A DNA stretch of 64,000 bases, from positions 1-64,000 of the forward strand of contig JAXMGR010000003.1 of NCBI GenBank assembly GCA_046352935.1. The letters run 5' to 3'. A model generated the notes under the pieces. It had not been told where the DNA came from. It ran no database searches and worked only from the letters and a program-made list of their open reading frames with translations. Position 1 is the stretch's first letter. Each line of letters begins with the position of its first letter. Of the stretch, positions 60,468-64,000 are shown piece after piece. The translations under genes were made by a program, and so were the position numbers. Source of the stretch: CAYWMY01 sp046352935 (GTDB lineage: Bacteria > Pseudomonadota > Gammaproteobacteria > Steroidobacterales > Steroidobacteraceae).

Positions 60468-61403
60468 ATGACCAGCAACGAAGTGGTGGCCTTCGCACCG
60501 GCGACCGTGGGCAACGTCGGCGTCGGTTTCGACATCCTGGGTCACACGGTGCGCGCCGTGGGCGACCGCGTGCGCGCGAAGCGCACGGCGGAGCGTGGCG
60601 TGCGCATCGCGGCGATCACGGGGACCGACGCGGCCCTGCCGCTCGAGGCGGAGAAGAACACCGCGGGCCAGGCGCTGCTGTCCATGTCCCAGGCACTGCG
60701 CCTGCCGTTCGGCATGGAGATCTCGATCGAGAAGGGCATTCCGCTGGGCTCCGGTCTCGGCGGGTCGGCGGCCTCGGCGGTCGCGGCGGTCGTCGCGGGC
60801 AACGCGCTGCTCGATGCGCCGCTCAGCAAGCTCGAACTCCTGAAGTTCGCCATGCAGGGCGAGGCCGTGGCGAGCGGCACCGTGCACGTCGACAACATCG
60901 CGCCGTCGCTGTTCGGCGGCCTCGTGCTGACGGTCGGCATCGACCACCCGCGGACCAAGCAGATCCCCGTGCCGCCGCAGGTGCGCTGCGTGCTCGTGCA
61001 CCCGCACATGTTCCTCTCCACCCGCGAGGCGCGGCGCATCCTGCGCAAGAGTGTCGACCTGTCGGACGTGGTCTGGCAGACCGCCAATCTCGCGGGGTTC
61101 ATCACGGGCTGCTACACGAACGACCTCGACATGATCCGGGACGCCTTCCACGACGTGATCATCGAGCCGCAGCGGCAGGCGCTGATCCCGGGCTTCAAGG
61201 CCGTGAAGCAGGCCGCCGTGTCGAACGGCGCCCTCGGCTGCTCGATCTCGGGCGCGGGGCCCACGGTCTTCGCGTGGTGCGAGGAGCCGTTCGCCGAAGG
61301 CATACGCGCCGCCATGGTCGAAGCCTTCCTCGAGCACGATCTGCAGAGCGATCACTGGATCTCGGCCATCGATGCCGAAGGCGCGCGGCTGGTGAACGAC
61401 TGA
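60468..61403 (+). CDS. thrB: Homoserine kinase
   Basis: GHMP-family kinase of 311 residues that phosphorylates homoserine. The ATP-binding loop PLGSGLGGSAASAVA lies at about 92-106; the N-terminal APATVGNVGVGFDILG and the C-terminal GCSISGAGPTVFAW are family motifs. The ATG at 60468 has no strong ribosome site. Its stop overlaps the thrC start (TGATG). Confidence 0.96.
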   Translation: MTSNEVVAFAPATVGNVGVGFDILGHTVRAVGDRVRAKRTAERGVRIAAITGTDAALPLEAEKNTAGQALLSMSQALRLPFGMEISIEKGIPLGSGLGGSAASAVAAVVAGNALLDAPLSKLELLKFAMQGEAVASGTVHVDNIAPSLFGGLVLTVGIDHPRTKQIPVPPQVRCVLVHPHMFLSTREARRILRKSVDLSDVVWQTANLAGFITGCYTNDLDMIRDAFHDVIIEPQRQALIPGFKAVKQAAVSNGALGCSISGAGPTVFAWCEEPFAEGIRAAMVEAFLEHDLQSDHWISAIDAEGARLVND

Positions 61404-62707
61404 TGCAGTACCTGAGCACGCGCGGCGCCGCGGCGGCGGTGCCGCTCTCCGAGGCGGTCCGCAACGGCATCGCGCCCGACGGTGGCCTGTACGTCCCCGA
61501 GCGCCTGCCGCGTTTCGAGCCAGGCGACTTCGCGGGCTGCGACAGCCTGCAGGCCGTCGCCGAGCGTTTCCTGCGGCCGTTCTTCGGCGGCGATGCGCTG
61601 GAGAGCGCCATCGAGTCGATCGTCGCGGACGCGTTCAACTTCCCGGCGCCGCTCGAGCCCGTGCCGCGATCCTCGCCGCCGTTCTCGGTGCTGGAGCTGT
61701 TCCACGGCCCGACGGCCGCATTCAAGGACTTCGGCGCACGTTTCCTCGCGGCCGCCATGGAGCGCATGCCGCAGCCCGACGCGCGGCGCCTCACGATCCT
61801 GGTCGCGACCTCGGGCGACACCGGCGGTGCCGTCGCGGCGGCGTTCCACGGGCGGCCCTGGGTGCAGGTCGTCGTGCTCTATCCGCGCGGACTCGTCTCG
61901 CCGCTGCAGGAGCACCAGCTGACCTGCTGGGGCGACAACGTGCGGAGCCTCTCGGTCAGCGGTACCTTCGACGACTGCCAGAGGCTCGTGAAGGAGGCCT
62001 TCGCCGACGACGCGCTGAAGGCGGCACTGCGGCTGTCCTCGGCCAACAGCATCAACATCGGCCGGCTGCTCCCGCAGGCTGTGTACTACGCTGCCGCGAG
62101 CCTCGCCGTGTGGCGCGTCCGGCGTGAGCCCCTGTCCTTCGTCGTGCCGTCGGGCAACCTCGGCAATGTCATGGCCTGCCTGTGGGCGCGCGCCTGCGGC
62201 CTGCCGATCGGCACCGTGAAGCTCGCTCACAACGCCAATCGCACCGTGCCGGATTTCCTCGGGAGCGGCGAGTGGCGGCCGCGGCCGAGCCAGGCCACGC
62301 TGGCATCGGCCATGGATGTCGGCAATCCCAGCAACATGGAACGGCTGCGTGCGCTGCACCCGGATTGGCGGAAGCTCGCCGCCGAGGTGACGGCGTCGTC
62401 GATCACGGACGACGAGATCCGCGCGCGCATCCGCGCGGACTTCGACGCCTACGGCGAGGTCTGGTGTCCGCACACGGCGACCGCGGCCGAGGTGCTGGCG
62501 CGGATGCCCGCTGCCGAGCGCGAACGTCCCTGGGCCATCGTCGCCACTGCGCACCCGGCCAAGTTCAGCGAAATCGTCGCGCCACTCATCGGCCGCGCCG
62601 TCGACGTACCGCCCGCACTCGCGGCGCTGTTCGACCTGCCGAGCCGCAAGGACGACCTGGCGCCGGAGCTCCCGGCGCTGCGGCAGTACCTGCTGGGCAC
62701 GCGATGA
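61403..62707 (+). CDS. thrC: Threonine synthase
   Basis: PLP enzyme of 434 residues that turns O-phosphohomoserine into threonine. The PLP lysine is Lys108 (GPTAAFKDFGAR); the phosphate-binding ATSGDTGGAVA and the SSANSINIGRLLPQ segment are typical of the long bacterial (E. coli-type) form. It overlaps thrB by one base and its stop overlaps the following NERD gene by ATGA. Confidence 0.96.
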   Translation: MQYLSTRGAAAAVPLSEAVRNGIAPDGGLYVPERLPRFEPGDFAGCDSLQAVAERFLRPFFGGDALESAIESIVADAFNFPAPLEPVPRSSPPFSVLELFHGPTAAFKDFGARFLAAAMERMPQPDARRLTILVATSGDTGGAVAAAFHGRPWVQVVVLYPRGLVSPLQEHQLTCWGDNVRSLSVSGTFDDCQRLVKEAFADDALKAALRLSSANSINIGRLLPQAVYYAAASLAVWRVRREPLSFVVPSGNLGNVMACLWARACGLPIGTVKLAHNANRTVPDFLGSGEWRPRPSQATLASAMDVGNPSNMERLRALHPDWRKLAAEVTASSITDDEIRARIRADFDAYGEVWCPHTATAAEVLARMPAAERERPWAIVATAHPAKFSEIVAPLIGRAVDVPPALAALFDLPSRKDDLAPELPALRQYLLGTR

Positions 62708-63279
62708 TCCGCTGGTTCGCCGTCGTCGCCGGACTGCTGCTGCTGGTCGCGGCGGGAGTCCTCGGTGCCTGGTCGTGGCGCCGCTGGCGCGTGCGCCGGC
62801 TCGCGGAGGCGGAGCGTGCGCGCGTGCTCGGAGTCGCCTATGCCAGCCTGCGCGACATCATGGTGCCGGACGCCGCCGGCGGGCCCCTGCACATCGACTA
62901 CCTGCTGCTCACGGCGCGCGGCCTGCTGGTCATCGACTACCGCGACGTGCCCGGTGTGATCTTCGGCGGCGAACACATGGACGAGTGGGCGGTCATGAGC
63001 CGCAGCCGGCGGTTCACGTTCCCGAATCCGCTGGGGCCGCTGTACGACCGTGTCACGGCCGTACGGCTCGCGGCGGGCGAGGCCCCCGTGGAGGGCCGCG
63101 TCGTGTTCACGGATCGCGGCCGCTTCCCGAAGGGCCAGCCGCCGCAGGTCACGATGCTTGACGCGCTCGCGCGCGAGTTTCCCTCCGCCGGCGCGAATCC
63201 GCAGGGCGGCGAGCGCTGGCTCGCACAGTGGGACCGCGTGAAGGCGGCGGCCACACCGAGCACGCTCGCGCGGCGCTGA
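62704..63279 (+). CDS. Membrane-anchored NERD-domain-like protein
   Basis: Protein of 191 residues with an N-terminal membrane helix (about 4-24) and a nuclease-related (NERD) domain. The core strand pattern HIDYLLLTARGLLVIDYRDVPG resembles the NERD consensus in which an Asp and then an E-x-K pair form a restriction-fold active site; here the E-x-K is replaced by DYRD, so nuclease activity is doubtful. Its ATG overlaps thrC, so it would be translated with the threonine operon, though no functional link is known. Confidence 0.7.
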   Translation: MIRWFAVVAGLLLLVAAGVLGAWSWRRWRVRRLAEAERARVLGVAYASLRDIMVPDAAGGPLHIDYLLLTARGLLVIDYRDVPGVIFGGEHMDEWAVMSRSRRFTFPNPLGPLYDRVTAVRLAAGEAPVEGRVVFTDRGRFPKGQPPQVTMLDALAREFPSAGANPQGGERWLAQWDRVKAAATPSTLARR

Positions 63280-63326
63280 GCGTCGCGTCCGTCGCACGGC
63301 CCGCACGCCGGGCGCCACGCCGGTCC

Positions 63327-64000
63327 TCAGGCGTGACGGCGCGCCAGTTCCTCGAAGATTCCGTCGAGAAGACCGGGATCGAGCGGCTTCGCGAAATGCC
63401 GGTCGAAGCCGGCCTCCATGCAGCGCGCCTGGTCCGCCTCGGACGTGTATCCCGTCAGGGCGACGAGCAGCAGCGGCCTCGCGCCCTGTTCCGCGCGCAG
63501 GTGGCGGGCGACCTCGTAGCCGGTCATGACCGGCAGGCCGATGTCGCAGAAGACGAGGTGCGGCTCGAATGCCCGCGCCTTTTCCAGGCCCTCGGCGCCG
63601 CTCGCCGCGACCTCGACCTCGTGGCCGTCGAGGCGCAGGAGTGTCCGCAGGCCCATGGCGGCATCGACATAGTCGTCGATGACCAGCACCCGCCACTTCT
63701 GCGGCGCATCCGCCGCGGCGCCCTTCGCGGCGCGCTTCACGACGCGCTTCACGACGCGCAGCCGCGCAGGGGAGGCGGCCGCCGCCGCACCGCCGTCCCG
63801 ATCGGCCGTGACTAGCGGGAGCCGGACGATGAACTCGGCGCCCCGGCCGGGGCCTTCGCTCCGCGCTTCGACCGTTCCGTCGTGCATCGACACCAGTGAC
63901 TTCACGAGCGCGAGGCCGAGGCCGAGGCCCGCGTTGCTGCGCGCGAGCCCCGTAGGTCCCTGGCTGAACGGCTGGAACAGCCGCGACATGAGTTCGGCGT
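63327..64000 (-). CDS. Hybrid sensor histidine kinase/response regulator (N-terminus cut by window edge)
   Basis: C-terminal part of a hybrid two-component protein entering from the right edge. Visible first is the end of the ATPase domain (PFSQGPTGLARS, then the G-boxes in NAGLGLGLALVKSLV and SEGPGRGAEFIVRLPL). An Ala/Lys-rich linker leads to a receiver domain: acidic VLVIDDY, phospho-acceptor Asp in VFCDIGLPVMTG, Thr in VALTGYTSEAD and the Lys in HFAKPLD. Sensor, dimerisation and phospho-His regions lie outside the window, so the signal is unknown. It is convergent with the NERD gene. Confidence 0.92.
   Translation of the reverse strand, partial: AELMSRLFQPFSQGPTGLARSNAGLGLGLALVKSLVSMHDGTVEARSEGPGRGAEFIVRLPLVTADRDGGAAAAASPARLRVVKRVVKRAAKGAAADAPQKWRVLVIDDYVDAAMGLRTLLRLDGHEVEVAASGAEGLEKARAFEPHLVFCDIGLPVMTGYEVARHLRAEQGARPLLLVALTGYTSEADQARCMEAGFDRHFAKPLDPGLLDGIFEELARRHA

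Overview
The window is very GC-rich and densely coding. It looks like a chromosomal segment of an aerobic gammaproteobacterium. The evidence is gene order: ruvCAB-ybgC-tolQRAB-pal-cpoB-queE-queC in one run, a fabA-fabB pair, and a fused aspartokinase/homoserine dehydrogenase followed by thrB and thrC. The many outer-membrane receptors, quinoproteins and GMC oxidoreductases, and the PEP-CTERM proteins, suggest an environmental degrader, perhaps from the Nevskiales/Steroidobacterales side of the class. That placement is an inference and no rRNA gene is present to test it. Both window edges cut genes: an OprC-like copper receptor on the left and a hybrid histidine kinase on the right.

Layout. 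1-2.4 kb: copper module (OprC-like TonB receptor plus a DUF2946 protein). 2.6-4.7 kb: YccA-type membrane protein, an MqsRA toxin-antitoxin pair behind a palindromic operator, and tRNA-Ser. 4.8-7.4 kb: Bcr/CflA exporter, an NTF2-like protein and a small zinc-ribbon protein. 7.4-11.2 kb: a membrane-anchored Ser/Thr kinase with an extracytoplasmic Calx-beta domain, divergent from two PEP-CTERM surface proteins, the second frameshifted inside its sorting motif. 11.3-29.1 kb: an uncharacterised catabolic cluster with an AraC-type regulator, a TonB-dependent receptor, three C-N/nitrile/amide hydrolases, an EthD protein, a periplasmic quinohemoprotein, a membrane PQQ dehydrogenase, two GMC oxidoreductases and two SnoaL-like proteins. 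29.3-31.0 kb: tRNA-Ala, tRNA-Arg, an orphan lpxA-like gene and a small membrane protein. 31.2-36.9 kb: sucA-sucB-lpd (2-oxoglutarate dehydrogenase), with a frameshift in sucB. 36.9-40.6 kb: mprF, an acvB/virJ-type gene and a small membrane protein. 40.6-46.4 kb: TPR protein, ABC exporter, transglutaminase-like protein and relA. 46.6-55.6 kb: the ruv/tol-pal/que run and tRNA-Lys. 55.7-63.3 kb: fabA-fabB and thrABC plus a NERD-domain protein. 63.3-64 kb: the sensor kinase.

How the parts fit. The right half is largely housekeeping: TCA cycle, unsaturated fatty acid synthesis, threonine synthesis, Holliday-junction processing, envelope integrity and queuosine synthesis. Many of its genes overlap their neighbour by 1-4 bases and are probably co-transcribed. 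The left half is accessory. The most interesting unit is the 11-29 kb cluster. The proposed logic is import of a substrate through the receptor, attack on nitrile or amide bonds by the hydrolases, and oxidation of alcohol groups by the quinoproteins and GMC enzymes. The substrate is unknown. Two single-base (-1) frameshifts, in the second PEP-CTERM gene and in sucB, should be checked against reads before any biological reading.
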